Of a stretch of DNA of 64,000 nucleotides, positions 1-11,640 are shown piece after piece. Source of the stretch: Papaver somniferum (Eukaryota > Streptophyta > Magnoliopsida > Ranunculales > Papaveraceae); contig NC_039368.1 in the NCBI RefSeq assembly GCF_003573695.1, forward strand, positions 10,315,860 through 10,379,859, in the 5' to 3' direction. The notes beneath the pieces are model-generated. The model made no database searches and was not told the DNA's origin. It saw nothing but the letters and a program-made list of their open reading frames with translations. A program made the position numbers and the translations under genes. Positions within the stretch are counted from its first letter, which is position 1, and the number at the start of each line of letters is the position of its first letter.

Positions 1-177
1 CTTTTAATTATGAAGATTCCTTTTAATTTTCTATTAATCATTTTCTAAATTATCTTTCAATCACTATTTCTATTTATTAGTTTTAATAATATATTATGTT
101 TTGAAGTTTTATATATATATATATATATATTGTGTTTCAATATAAAGATTATATAAAACCTGGGAACGTTTTGGTAT
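1..177 (+). repeat. Left terminal direct repeat of the pararetrovirus-like element (partial)
   Basis: It matches 4831-5003 almost base for base apart from the length of the TA dinucleotide run and a few substitutions. It is cut by the window edge, so its true length is unknown. It corresponds to the leader segment just upstream of the primer-binding site. Confidence 0.85.
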
Positions 178-185
178 CAGAGCCA
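172..185 (+). promoter_or_regulatory. Primer-binding site complementary to initiator tRNA-Met
   Basis: TGGTATCAGAGCCA is the classic complement of the 3' end of plant initiator tRNA-Met, used by caulimovirids and by many copia and gypsy elements. The terminal repeat homology ends inside this site, after TGGTAT. Confidence 0.85.
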
Positions 186-303
186 TTTAAAAGGGGAGAT
201 AAAGTGCTAAATATTAGTCGCAGTGATCTCGTAAAATAAAACCTCTTTAAAAAATTAGAGCATTGATTCTTGTTGACCGTTTACAGCTTTATAAACCCTA
301 ATT

Positions 304-1059
304 ATGGCTGGCTTTGTCAGATCGTTTTCAAAGAAAAATAGTTTGAAAAATAAAATAACCCTTAATTCAGAAGAGGTCATAATGCATGACATTGAAAAAC
401 AATTACAAAATTAGAATATTCCTAATGTTCCAGTTAATGAAGTATATAAGAAATGATCTTTTCAATTCAGAAGCGATTACGCAATTAAAACTGTAGAAAA
501 GACCATATCTATAATTGATTCGAATGATAATTTTGAGCTTTTCTCTCCTAGAATGATAGAAGATCATAAACAAAAAAGATTTAATTATCTTCATATAGGC
601 TTAATCCAAATAGCCGTAAAACCATTGACAAGGACAGGATTAAATAATTATGTACTCTTATGTGTCAGGGATTGTAGACACAATAAATTCACTGATTCAT
701 TATTAGGAATTATTGAGTCCACCTTATGTGAAGGTCCAATTTATTTTAATTGTTTCCCAAATTTTTCGGTGTCTCTGTCTGATCCAGGACTCCTTAAAAC
801 TCTAACTTTAAATGTTAGAACTCAGGGGTTTGATATGGTCGTAGGGTCGCAGAACTTAGCCGTTGTGTATAGAATATATTATAAGGTTATGAATACCTTA
901 TGTCCTAATGCTCAAGTTTATGACACAAAAGGTCAGACTACTCTTTTTCATACCAATGTTGGTAAAGCCCATACAGTTATTCCCAGAACCATAAAGTGGG
1001 ATCAGGTTACCCTCCCTGAAAAGTGGACTTTACAGGTAGAAGTTCCAGCAAAGCATTGA
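304..1059 (+). pseudogene. Caulimovirid movement protein (30K superfamily), broken
   Basis: The reading frame starts at an ATG at 304, about 120 bases after the primer-binding site. It is interrupted at 412-414 (TAG), 454-456 (TGA) and 1057-1059 (TGA). The longest open part is 553-1059. It shows the movement-protein pattern KPLTRTGLN, then CVRDCRHNKF, then YFNCFPNF, and ends in a block around PRTIKWDQV. In the family this protein forms plasmodesmal tubules for cell-to-cell spread. The protease frame continues in phase after the last stop, so MP and protease were probably one polyprotein with no capsid domain between them. Confidence 0.75.
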
Positions 1060-1704
1060 CAAAACCAAAATCTCCAACAAATAATTGAATATGAAGATGG
1101 AGATGTGGAAATACAGTTTACATCTTTCAGGAAAACTAGGCTTAAGATATCAGAAGGCGAGGGAAGTGCACCAAGGCCATCTGTAGCATCTTCTTCCTAT
1201 ACAGATCCTATTCATAATTTTATAAATGACCCAAATGATATTATTATAGAAGGAGTTAAACAAAAGTGGTACACCTTAGTCACCCTAATCATTGGAAAAG
1301 AATACCGTTTTGAAACTATGGCACTCATAGATTCGGGTGCAGATCTAAACTGCTTAAATGAAGGATTAGTTCCCACAAAGTATTTTAGCAAAACAACCCA
1401 AGTTCTTAATACTGCAAATGGAAACAAATTGATAATTAATTACAAATTATCTGATGCTACGGTGTGTAATAATGGTATTTGTCTAGTGACACCATTTATC
1501 ATGGTAAAGAATTTATCTCAATCCTGCATATTAGGGACTCCATTCTTGAATATGTTATACCCGTTAAGTATTAACAATACGGGCATTGAAGCCCTCATCA
1601 GGGACATAAAATATTATTTGAATTTGTCTTTGAACCTAGGCAAAAATTTATTAACCAGGTTCAAGAAAAAATCAAGCACAAAGAAAATTTTTTATTCTTC
1701 TTAA
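1060..1704 (+). pseudogene. Caulimovirid-type aspartic protease region
   Basis: It is in the same frame as the movement protein region. The catalytic motif ALIDSGADLNC lies near 1321-1353, and the family's second conserved block, ILGTPFLN, near 1531-1554. The enzyme would release mature proteins from the polyprotein. The frame changes near position 1610, so the last codons before the stop at 1702 are out of the original frame, and the downstream reverse transcriptase is in another phase. A purine-rich stretch at 1703-1716 could be a plus-strand primer, but this is speculative. Confidence 0.7.
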
Positions 1705-3194
1705 AAGAGGAGATTCAATATAAGCAAATAGAAGAGAAACTAAATTTCCCAAAACTCCAAAAACAAATCAATGATTTTAATGATCTTCTAGTGAAAGAAG
1801 TTTGTGCTGAAAGCCCAAATGCATTCTGGGAAAGAAAACAACATATAGTAGAATTACCTTATGAAGCAGATTTTTCTGAAAAAATGATTCCAACAAAAGC
1901 CAGACCAATTCAAATGAACAATAGATTATTAGAAATATGTAAATCTGAAATTCAAGATTTACTAGATAAAGGTTTGATTAGAAAAAGTTACTCTCCTTGG
2001 AGTTGTCCTGCATTTTATGTAGAAAAAGCAGCTGAATTAGAAAGAGGAGTTCCGAGATTAGTGATCAACTATAAGCCTTTGAATAAAGCATTAAGATGGA
2101 TTAGGTATCCAATTCCTAATAAAAAAGATCTTTTAGATAGATTACATAATGCTATCATATTTTCAAAATTTGACTTAAAGTCAGGATATTGGCAAATTCA
2201 AATCGCAGAAAAAGACAAGTATAAAACTGCATTTACGGTTCCCTTTGGACATTATGAATGGAATGTTATGCCATTTGGTTTAAAAAATGCTCCGTCAGAA
2301 TTTCAACATATTATGAATAACATATTTAATTCTTATTCAACTTTTACAATTGTATACATTGATGATGTATTAATATATTCTGAGTCAATTGAGCAACATT
2401 TTAAACACTTATCAATATTCCTCAAAATAGTAAAACAGGCCGGATTAGTGGTATCTGCAAAAAAGATGAAAATATTTCAAACCCAGGTTAGATTCCTTGG
2501 TCACAATATTAATAAAGGTACTATAATACCTATAGAACGGGCTATATCCTTTGCTGATAAATTTCCTGATGAAATCAAGGATAAAAAACAATTACAAAGA
2601 TTCTTAGGAAGCTTAAATTATATAGCAGATTTTTATAAGGATTTAGCTAAGGATAGCAAACCTCTATATGCAAGATTACGGAAAAACCCTGCTAATTGGA
2701 GCAGTGAGCATACAACTGTTGTTATAAAAATCAAAGCTAAAGCTAAAAAATTGCCATGCCTAACTATAGCGAATCCAACAGCCTACAAAATAGTTGAGAC
2801 TGATGCTTCACATGTCGGATATGGAGGAATCCTTAGACAAAGGATTCATAATAAAGAGCAATTAGTAAGATATACCTCAGGTGTATGGAAATCGGGACAA
2901 CAAAATTACTCAACCATTAAAAAAGAAATATTGGCAATAATTCATTGTGTTACTAAATTTGAAAATGATTTGTAAAACCAGGAATTTCTTATTAGACTGG
3001 ATTGTCAGGCAGCTAAGGAAGTATTGGTAAAGGATGTTAAAAATTTAGCCTCTCGGCAAATTTTTGCAAGATGGCAAGCCATTTTATCAGCGTTTAATTT
3101 TAAAATTGAATATATAAAAGGTGAAACTAATTCTCTACCTGATTTCTTGACTCGTGAATTTTTGCAGGGGAAGCATGGACTGCCAGATAACTAG
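1700..3194 (+). pseudogene. Caulimovirid reverse transcriptase and RNase H, broken
   Basis: The open part from 1791 carries the RT blocks FDLKSGYWQI, MPFGLKNAPSEFQ and the catalytic YIDD box (near 2356), then the RNase H start ETDASHVGYGG (near 2791). A stop at 2973-2975 interrupts RNase H. The same frame then runs on to 3192-3194 and includes the terminal RNase H segment (KGETNSLPDFLTR). The enzyme would copy viral RNA to DNA. No integrase follows, as expected for a pararetrovirus and unlike a gypsy element. The in-frame stop and the upstream frame change make it non-functional. Confidence 0.8.
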
Positions 3195-4302
3195 GGGAAA
3201 GGCTCCTCAATTTGCTTACCCATCTCCTAATAAAAGGAACAAAGGTAATCCTATTATGATTAAAGGAAACCCAAATAAGGGAAAACAATATTCTGCTTCA
3301 GAAGAAAATTCGGCATTTATAATGTCCACATCAATACCGCTTTTAACGGTGGAAACAGAACATGCTAACAGAGATCCTACAGAAGTTGCAAGCATGTACT
3401 TAAAAGAGAATATTTTACCACATTATGGTAAAACTAGAGAGTTTTATGAAACAATACTCATAGAGACATGATCTATCCTTTTAACACATAACACGGCCAA
3501 CAGTAATGGTAATGGTCCTCCTGCGTTCTCCAAGCTTGTTATTCTTAAGGTATTATCATACCGAGATTGGGGAATGAACCCTCATGGGTTAAAAAAATTC
3601 AATGATCACCCCCATATCAAACCGAGATCATATTCTTATACTGATTATATTAAAGCATGGACACATATTTTTTGCTATCAAACTCAGAGATTCTCTCATT
3701 CCTGGTATATTGGTTTTAAACTCAATACAATCAAAGAGCTACCAAATTGGTTCAGAGCATGGCTAAGTAGCTGGGGGCCATGCCCGGATATTTTACCTGC
3801 ATATATTGTAGATATGTTAAATAAGTTTATCAAGGCTAATAGCCAATCTTATGATATAAGAATATTAATGCAGTGGTTCTTTATACTGTATGAAATCCCA
3901 TGGATTCTAAGATGGAATTATTCGATTCCACAAGATGATGATCCTGATTGGGATTATATCCCTTACTTAGAAAGGCAATTATATATCAAATGGTGGGATA
4001 GATATAATGCAGCACATCTACAACCATCTACATTTAACATGCAGTTTGTTGCAGCTCAGATTATGGTATCGACATCAACCACCTCAATGCCGATGGAATT
4101 CTCAACCCACATACTCGCACTAAAGCATAGGCACGGGGACTTGTCAAAGGAATAATTTAAGAAACAGATTTTGGAGGCACTTGATAACGAAGATTTGGGT
4201 TCCCAACCGTCCTCGTCAAAAACCTTTGAGGAAGAAGAGATAAAATCGGAAAATACAGAAGACCTAAATGCAAATGGTGATGATTGCTTTGGAATGATTT
4301 AG
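3154..4302 (+). pseudogene. Tryptophan-rich downstream ORF of the pararetrovirus-like element
   Basis: A second frame overlaps the end of RNase H and continues to 4300-4302. It is interrupted by stops at 3469-3471 and 4153-4155. The central part (3574-4155) is rich in Trp, Tyr and Phe, for example YTDYIKAWTH, FRAWLSSWGP and IKWWDRYN; the C-terminal part is acidic. I know similar ORFs beside MP/RT genes in plant genomes, but no function I can state. It could be a capsid-like or accessory protein. No CCHC zinc knuckle is visible. Confidence 0.5.
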
Positions 4303-4603
4303 GGTTTAAATGGTTCGAAGAAGATAGAAAAATTCTAATTATTTTCCGGCAAAAAATTGGTCAACTTTTCATCAACAGGAAGCAGGATCGATTCCACTAT
4401 TCACCAAGGACACGTATTTGCTTCAAAATAGTAAAAGTGAAATGGTTTAATATTTTCCAAAAAAGAAAAAAGGTAAATCTTATCTAAGATTTCCACCTTA
4501 GATATGTCTTCCACTTGTCTACCACTTATAGGTTGTTGTAATTATAGATAGGATTCTCAAAAAAGAAAATCTTATCTCTTTTGTTTCTTGCCAACTTTCC
4601 CCT

Positions 4604-4784
4604 TATAAATACCCGTTAAGGGAAAGGGAAAGAGCAAGTTTTTAGTTCTCAAGAGTCATTGTCTATAAGTTTGAGAGTGAAAGTTTCTGAGTGTTTCCTG
4701 CTTTGAGAGTGATAGTTTGTGAGTGTTTTCATGTTCTAAGTGTGAGTTTGAAGTTGTTTGGTGTGCTATCTATTAAGGAATAAA
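4604..4784 (+). promoter_or_regulatory. Probable viral promoter (TATA box) and poly(A) signal
   Basis: TATAAAT at 4604-4610 is followed by GA-rich transcribed-looking sequence, then AATAAA at 4779-4784. A poly(A) signal 150-180 bases after the start site, upstream of the primer-binding region, is the arrangement used by caulimovirids and LTR elements to make terminally redundant RNA. The exact start site cannot be seen. Confidence 0.5.
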
Positions 4785-4830
4785 AGACTACTTTGTAAGT
4801 ATCTCTACCCGTTATCTATGTTTTAAATTT

Positions 4831-5003
4831 CTCTTAATTATGAAGATTCCTTTTAATTTTCTATTAATCATTTTCTAAATTATCTTTCAATCACTATTTC
4901 TATTTATTAGTTTTAATAATATATTCTGTTTTGAAGTTTTATATATATATATATATTCTGTTTCAATATAAAGATTATATAAAACCTGGGAACGTTTTGG
5001 TAT
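4831..5003 (+). repeat. Right terminal direct repeat of the pararetrovirus-like element
   Basis: It repeats positions 1-177 and ends with the first six bases of the primer-binding site (TGGTAT) before turning into unrelated flank. Confidence 0.85.
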
Positions 5004-5208
5004 ACTAATGATCCCTCCATGTACTAATCTATGATCTACCCATATATATTATTCTAATGTTTGTTGTGATATATTTGTCTGTTGTACACAATCTGTTTGT
5101 TCCTGTTCGTTTCTCGAGATTATTATGATTATTATAATATAATATTATATTGTTTGTTGTTTAATCAACTGTATAACACGTTTAAATCTTTTTGTGTATC
5201 TAATAGAT
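5004..5208. other. AT-rich spacer between two elements
   Basis: I see no coding or RNA feature. The last three bases (GAT, 5206-5208) are the left target duplication of the CACTA element that follows. Confidence 0.6.
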
Positions 5209-5240
5209 CACTACACCAAAAACCAGGATTTTGTAACAGT
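5209..5240 (+). repeat. Left terminal inverted repeat of CACTA element 1
   Basis: It begins CACTACACC and pairs with 10150-10180 read in reverse complement over about 28 bases. Confidence 0.9.
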
Positions 5241-6363
5241 GTAACCTGTCACAGTTTATTTTTCAGTCACAGATACACCCGTGATAAGTCCTGCAACAAT
5301 TATAATTGTTATTAAATTTTGTATTCGTGACAAAAATTAGGGATATTTAATTCTTTTATTAGTCACAATAATATTTGTTCATAATTATCTAAACAACAAC
5401 AATTCTAATCAGAAATGATGATTCCACCCAAAATTTTCACCACATCTAAAACAACCCCAAATTTACCACTCTTAGAAATTTTCTTGTCACAATTTTCCCA
5501 ACATTTTCACAAACTAACAATTGTATTTAATTTTTATAAATCAAAATTTATTTTTATTTTATTTTTCATTTTCTTAATATTAGTAAACATGCATCAAGAC
5601 CAAGTCAACAGTCCGTGACTTAGCAATACAGTTGACTTGGACAAATTTAATCCCTTTTGTATCGAATTTGGTCCAGAGTCCAGACAAACACAAACTAAGA
5701 AAACCCTTCCTCCTTTGTTCTTCGTGCGTGCCGCCATTGAAACCTTCTGAGAGTGCAAAATTTTCTGAAAGTTTGTCGTTTCACCAAAAAAAACATCTGA
5801 GTTTTAATTTAAACCCGATCAATTTTAGCTAAGTTGTATGTTCTGGTATTCATGTCGATTGATTTAACCTAAATTGTGAACGATGAAGATGAAGAAGATG
5901 GTTGTGAGTTGATTCTGAAGAAGAAAATTTTCGTTGGTTCTTCCTTTTCTTGGACGAGGTAAGTGATTATGACTTCCCTATTTCTTAGGAATGAATTGAT
6001 AATTTGTTTTGTTATATGAAATTGGGTGAGTAGGGGAAAAATTAAAGGTATTTTTTTTTTGAATGTTTAGATTGATTAAAGAACTGATTTTTTGATGTGG
6101 GTTATATTAGTTTAGATTGACTACAGAATTGAGTTTCTTAATTACTATGAGATGCACAAATTGATAAATTTTTGTTAGATCTGAAGCCATGTTCTTCATC
6201 AATTGCATGTTTAGTAGAACTGAGCTGGTGTCCATATAGATTTACTGTGTTTAAAGTTATTTTTCCAAATAGTTTATAGATGTGGATGCAATGGTGAATA
6301 AGCTGTAACTTACTGAGATTTGATAGAAAATCACCATGGACTATAGAGGATTTAGCTAACTTT

Positions 6364-6445
6364 GTAAAATCCTGTTGTTGTGCAGCATCGGCTAAATTTA
6401 TAAAATCATGTTGTTGTGCAGCACCGACTAAATTTATAAAATCAT
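6364..6445. repeat. Two-copy 36-bp tandem repeat inside CACTA element 1
   Basis: Two consecutive units share TGTTGTTGTGCAGCA followed by CTAAATTTAT and differ at a few bases. No role is evident. Confidence 0.6.
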
Positions 6446-6879
6446 GTGTGGACAAATATGATTTTTTTGCTCTGTTTATTCCAAATATGGAAAAATATGG
6501 ACAAAAGGGGGGATGAATGAGGAGACTGATGGAAGATCTAAGAAGACGTGATGCTGATCTAACTTTTCGTTTCCAACTTTTTAATTAGGTTTGTTCTGCT
6601 ATTTCAAATTAGGGTTTTAGAATTATTATGTTGATATTCGGCTATTTAAAATTAGGGGTTTGATCTGTTGTCTAAAAATTTGGGTTTGTTTCTTATATCA
6701 CTAGGAGAGAAAAAAGCTTTGCATATGTTTTGGGTTCTGAGCATGTAAGAATGAATTACAGATAACAGTTATAAGTGAAATGCAGTAGTTCTTAGCATGA
6801 ATATGGCTTTGCTTATGTGATGTTTGTTATTTTGTATAACACTTATGTTTTCTATTGAAATGTCAATGTGCAAACAGAT

Positions 6880-8420
6880 ACAGGGCAAGGTGAAGGTTCT
6901 GTCAAGGAGACGAACCTCGTGAATGAAACAGTCAGGTTTTCCATGGAGTATACTGATGCAAGTCCTATCGGTAAAAGAGTGTCGTGACAATTTTTTTTCT
7001 TTAGAAGTATTTATGATATGGGTAGCTGCATAATCTTATAATACCTGGTTGGTGTAAGTTAAACTTCTTGTTTATTTTTCTCATTTGTTGTAGATGAGTA
7101 TGGGTGAAAACTCCAACAACGCAGCTGGGCTTCTACCAAATCCTGTCGCTGATCCTCAAACTGGAATGCGGGGTAAGCTCCATTTGTACTCAATTTATAT
7201 ATACCTAAAGCAGACTAATTTTAGCTACTAATCCTTTACTTTTGCTTTTAAAAGTAGGATTAATAAACTCCATACTACTCATTCATGGGCGTTCCTCGAA
7301 GTCAATGTTATTCCACTGTATATAATCAACTGGTAAGGAATCCAAACCTGAAGTGATCGTTGGCATCCGAGATTCTGGAAGATATGCAGCTGAATTGCCA
7401 GTTCATTCATAGTGTATTGGCATTGCTCTCTCGCTCTCTCTTTTTACTGCACCCTTGATCTCACTTTCCCTTTGATCTTATTGCTCCTCAAACCCTAGAT
7501 TACACAGCTCTTACTACTGAGAAAATCCCTTAATATTTGTTCAAATTTGTAAATCCTTTGGTTCTCAATTTAGTACTTGTTTTATGTATTTTTCTTGTTT
7601 TGATTTTCTGGTTTTGATAATGTTGTTTGTTTTATGCAGAGTACTGATATGGAAGCGCTTCAAAATTTAACTGCTGAATGTGATTTGGATTCAAAACAGG
7701 TTTGGGAATTTTTTTAGTTAGGTTTTTGTTGTGGTGTTTTCTTTAGTCCTATGAATAAACTGCTGGATTTGTAATTCCAGTTTTCTGATTTCATTGTAGG
7801 GGCCTGATTATGGTGAGAAAGAAGTGGTGGAGGGGAATGTGTTAATGTTGGAGTGGTTGGCTGGCTGGTTCTTGTGTGTGTCTGAGTTGGCGGTGGTACT
7901 CTTGTACCTGGAGGTTAGCTGCTGGTTGTGTTGTCTTTATGCGCATCTCAACTTCATGTTCAGGTTGAATTTTGTTGGAGGTCCTATGTGTTGGAATACC
8001 CGTACATTTTTTGCATCAGCCGGTATGGATGTTACTGATTACTTATTGCAGTCTTGTGTTTTTTTATTATGTCTTTGTTAACTATTTATGTGGGCAATTG
8101 GTTTTTCAGGTGGCGAGGCCTTCTGTAATGGACAGACAAGCCATGTTAGCGAAACTGATCGGGTGAGTACTGGTTGCTTGGATAATTTTATCAGTAACTT
8201 ACGCATCAATTTTGTCTTGTTCTTTATTTAATCTAAGTTTGTTGCATATTATAGTATATGCAAAGAAAGTTTGGGTTTGTCGTAATAATTGCAATGTGAA
8301 TTTGGTTATTCTGTCCAGGTGGATAGATCTCTTCTAGTGACTGAATTTGGATATGAACATGATGATGCATGGACAATAAATATATATTTAAATAATTTAC
8401 TGATATCAGCAGGGTACGTA
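6880..8420 (+). other. Exon-like segments of unknown origin inside CACTA element 1
   Basis: Several short open segments are bounded by plausible splice sites: about 6878-6970, 7094-7171, 7641-7698, 8110-8163 and 8320-8413. They encode for example NNAAGLLPNPVADPQTG, MEALQNLTAECDLDSKQ and LLVTEFGYEHDDAW. Their spacing suggests a captured gene or a remnant of the element's own second gene. I recognise no family. A further segment near 8893-8995 reads VLHGTPDKPLPTAASWKDA. Confidence 0.35.
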
Positions 8421-10149
8421 TACATTCTTTTGAGTTATCTCACTAAATTATAACAAAAATTAGAATCACCTTAGGCTTTTTCTGAGGGGCCATGCTAGTA
8501 GAATCACTTGCGCATTTGAGCAGCCATGTTTTTTCCTAGTATAGGTGGTGTTAAGCCAACATCACGAAGGCATGTGGAAGTAGCAAAGCCAATTACAGGA
8601 TCACTTGTCTGCCCTGGTTTAACATTCCCCTTGAGTACAATATATGGTGTTTTCAGCCGAACCTGAGCTTCTTTAACTTCATTTCTTCTTTATTCTGTTT
8701 ATTGTGTTTTTCTTGCTTTCTTTTCCCTCGGTGTATCCTGTGGAAATTATGACTTAAAACCCGGTATGCTTCTTTTGGGGTCATAATTCGGCCAACTCAT
8801 GTCTCCTGTCAATCTGAATTTCCTTTTGACCCCTGTTACTGCAAATACCCAGCTACTTATTTTTCTTCTTGTCCATGTTCCTGTCACCCAGTTCGACAGT
8901 TCCTCAAGTGTTACATGGTACACCTGATAAACCTTTACCGACTGCAGCTTCATGGAAGGACGCAGCTGGTCACATATCATCATTGTCCTCGTTAAGTAAC
9001 CTGTATAGGACGTGCTGAACTGTAGGTATTCATGTTGTCTGTTTACTTACACTATAGGAAGTAGAAGTCATGTGAAGTGGAATGCCCACTACAGTCTATG
9101 TTTTGATTTAAAAATAGCTAAGTTGTAGTTTGGGGTTTATGAAGAGAATCAATAAACAATTTTAGTTTTTTCTTTAACCTGTTTTTATCTTTACTCCTCT
9201 CTTGATCAATGAAACTTGGAACTTCTGTCATTGACGTGTTCATTTTTATTGTTGGACAGGTCTTGCGTATTGAATGCCAACGCCGGAATTACATGAACTG
9301 GTAACTTTGTCTAAGCTCATCATATGGTATTATTGAGAAGTTAAGCTTGGTTTTATTTGTTCGCAGCTCACAGTGTTGATGGCTTTAGATTATTTACGGT
9401 TAAATTTTTGTACTTGGGTTTCTGTAATGAATACATGGATCACAGTATAATGTGGATGATTTGTAGATTGAGAATCAGAGTGTATATGAAAAAGAAGAAA
9501 GTGCAGGTCTGTGTGTCAGTTTTAATTGTATTACTGGAAGCCCATTTAATTGTATTGCAGGCCTTTAAACTGGAAGCCCAGGTCCACCATAGTGACCCGG
9601 GCTATCCATATTTTTTTATTTGTTATTTTAAAAATTGTCACAGTTATTTTTGAAATTGTTACAAAAAGAAACACCTGTCAGCATCACTGTTTTGTTACAA
9701 ATTAAAGTAACAGTTTTAACGTTACAGTAATCGTGACAACAAAGACACGTGTCCTTTAAGTAATTGTGGGTAAACTTAGTAACTCGTATATGTGTTACTA
9801 TAACCGTGACCAAATGTGACACGTGTCCTACGTCCAATCGTTGCAAACTAATTATTCACACTTATATCTGTTGTTGTATATCTGATAGTAAGGGACACGT
9901 GTCTACAGCATAATTGTTGTAATTATTAAGTAACAATTAAAACCGTTGTATTAGTTGTTGCAGTAAGTCACGTGTCGCAACCGTAAAATTAGTTCAGTCG
10001 TTATTGTTTAATTTGTAACGTCTATAAGATGTGACTTTAATTAATAATTGTCACAAAAAAAAGCGTTGCAACATATTGCAACAATTATTTATAACAGCGT
10101 TTTACCAACGGTCTATAAGTGTTACAAATGAAATCAGTAACAGATATGT

Positions 10150-10180
10150 CCTGTGACAAAATCCTGGATTTGGTGTAGTG
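10150..10180 (-). repeat. Right terminal inverted repeat of CACTA element 1
   Basis: Reverse complement begins CACTACACCAAATCCAGG. It is followed directly by the GAT target duplication at 10181-10183. Confidence 0.9.
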
Positions 10181-10183
10181 GAT

Positions 10184-11640
10184 ATGAGTGATACATGTTT
10201 GATTTCATTTTATTTATTCATACTAAAATCATGTTAATGATCTCTATATGATAAAGTTTGATTTTAATATTCCTGATATTGTGTAAATTTAATATTTTCA
10301 TATATTATTATGTCATCATATGTTATTAAATGTTTTCATATGCCATCATCAAATAGAAAATTTTGGACTGTCGTTTTTCTGTTTATTTTTTTTGCTTGGT
10401 GATCTTCACATGTTTTATTTCATAAGATTTTTTTTTTATTATTTATGTCGAAGAGTTGTATGTCCTTTTTCAACCAGTGATTTATTTCAATTTTTGAAAA
10501 GTTTTTGATCATGATTGTCTGTACTGTATGTGTGTGATTGTCTTGATTGATTTGAAATGTAATAATAAAATAATTAATATTTTTTTAAGTGCTATGTGAA
10601 TGTGACGTCTGTTTTAATTATTTGTTTAATTAGTTGTAACGTCAGCTTTTATTATTTATTTAATTAGTCGCAACGTTTTTAATTAGTTGTAACGTTTTTT
10701 TTTTTAACTATTTGTTTAATTAGTTGTAACGTCTGCTTTTATTATTTGTTTAATTAGTTGCAAAATCTACTTTTATTATTTGTTTAATTAGTTGCAACGT
10801 CTGTTTTTATTATTTGTTTAATTAGTTGTACGTCAGCTTTTATTATTTATTTAATTAATTATTACGTCTCTTTTTATTATTTGTTCATTTATTTTGTTTG
10901 TATTAAATCAATAAATAACTTGTAACTTATGCACCATTCGATGTTCCAAGTTATTTTTCACATTGTTTTTTTTTGTAACGTCTATTATAATGTTATGACG
11001 TTATTGTTGGCAATTGACTAAGTATTGTCAATCATTAACGGGGTTATTACCATTGGTTGGTTATTGACTATCAACTTTGATTGTTTACTGAATTATGATT
11101 ATTGGCTGGATTTCTAACTTAACAGATTGACCTTTAGAACCATCAAGAAATTTGATCTCTAAAAATCCATTTTGATCATAAAGAAATTTGGTTTGGGGAT
11201 TATAATACTGAAATTATTTATTTTAATGTCCTTTATTATGGTACTTTACGATTGGTCCCAAATCGACTAAAAAATAACATTTTGGATCCAAAAGTACTTG
11301 AGAACCATTATTATGTTTTTTTGATGTGAAAACCATGTCTTTGTGAGAAATAAATATATTCCTTCATAAAACCTTCTGCCAATGACAAAGCACCGTCTAA
11401 AAGGTGGAACTAAATATACCTTATGTTTCTAAGCACATCCATTCCAATTTTTGTGGAAGCACTTACAAAGGGAGATATGAGTCGGATTTTATTTTTTTTC
11501 CATTTTTCTACTTCATTCATGGTACTAACAAACCAGTCTATCTTGAAGTACGCCAACAAGAGGTTCACTATCTTTAGTAATATATTCAACCTAAAGTAAG
11601 TGGTTTACATGCGAAGTGCGATTCTTTTGTCCTGTTGAGA
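10184..11640. other. AT-rich intergenic DNA between CACTA 1 and a copia remnant
   Basis: Apart from the tandem repeat near 10600-10880 I see no gene. The part after 11100 may be the eroded 5' portion of the copia element that follows, but no LTR or primer-binding site is recognisable. Confidence 0.4.
10600..10880. repeat. Tandem array of about eight ~34-bp units
   Basis: The unit core is TTTAATTAGTTGTAACGTC followed by TTTTATTATTTG, repeated with small changes and two shorter copies. The GTAACG core resembles the subterminal motifs of the adjacent CACTA element, but the array lies outside its GAT-bounded end. Confidence 0.8.

Larger units (their letters stand above)
1..5003 (+). mobile_element. 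Decayed endogenous pararetrovirus (caulimovirid-like) with terminal direct repeats
   Basis: The order is primer-binding site, 30K-type movement protein, aspartic protease, reverse transcriptase, RNase H, a tryptophan-rich ORF, then a promoter/leader region. Positions 1-177 and 4831-5003 are near-identical direct repeats, differing mainly in a (TA)n run. The right repeat stops six bases into the primer-binding site, and the repeat does not end in CA. Both fit integrated circular or terminally redundant pararetrovirus DNA better than a canonical LTR. The left copy runs off the window, so an LTR cannot be formally excluded. The coding part has several stops and a frame change, so this copy is dead. 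No integrase or CCHC finger is visible. Confidence 0.8.
5209..10180. mobile_element. Complete non-autonomous CACTA (EnSpm) DNA transposon, element 1
   Basis: The left end CACTACACCAAA is matched by an inverted TGGTGTAGTG at 10171-10180. The terminal inverted repeat is about 28 bases, with one indel. It is flanked by a 3-bp direct duplication GAT (5206-5208 and 10181-10183), the hallmark of CACTA elements. The ends carry many short repeats of the GTTACA / CGTGAC / ACACGTGTCC type in both orientations (5220-5400, 9640-10150), typical subterminal binding arrays. I find no TNP1 or TNP2 transposase. The interior has spliced-gene texture (exon-like stretches with GT/AG borders near 6880-8420) that I cannot assign. 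Confidence 0.92.

Noticed and set aside
172..185. A tRNA gene at the TGGTATCAGAGCC text
   Set aside because: This is only the primer-binding complement to a tRNA end. No cloverleaf is present. The same applies at 31329-31340.
403..594. Minus-strand frame opposite the movement protein
   Set aside because: It is a shadow frame with no family signature.
4831..5003. A canonical LTR of a gypsy element
   Set aside because: There is no TG...CA border and no integrase, and the repeat runs into the primer-binding site. The pararetrovirus reading is preferred, though the left end is outside the window.
10600..10880. A CRISPR-like regular repeat
   Set aside because: The units are contiguous and AT-rich with no unique spacers, and this is plant nuclear DNA. 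It is a tandem array.
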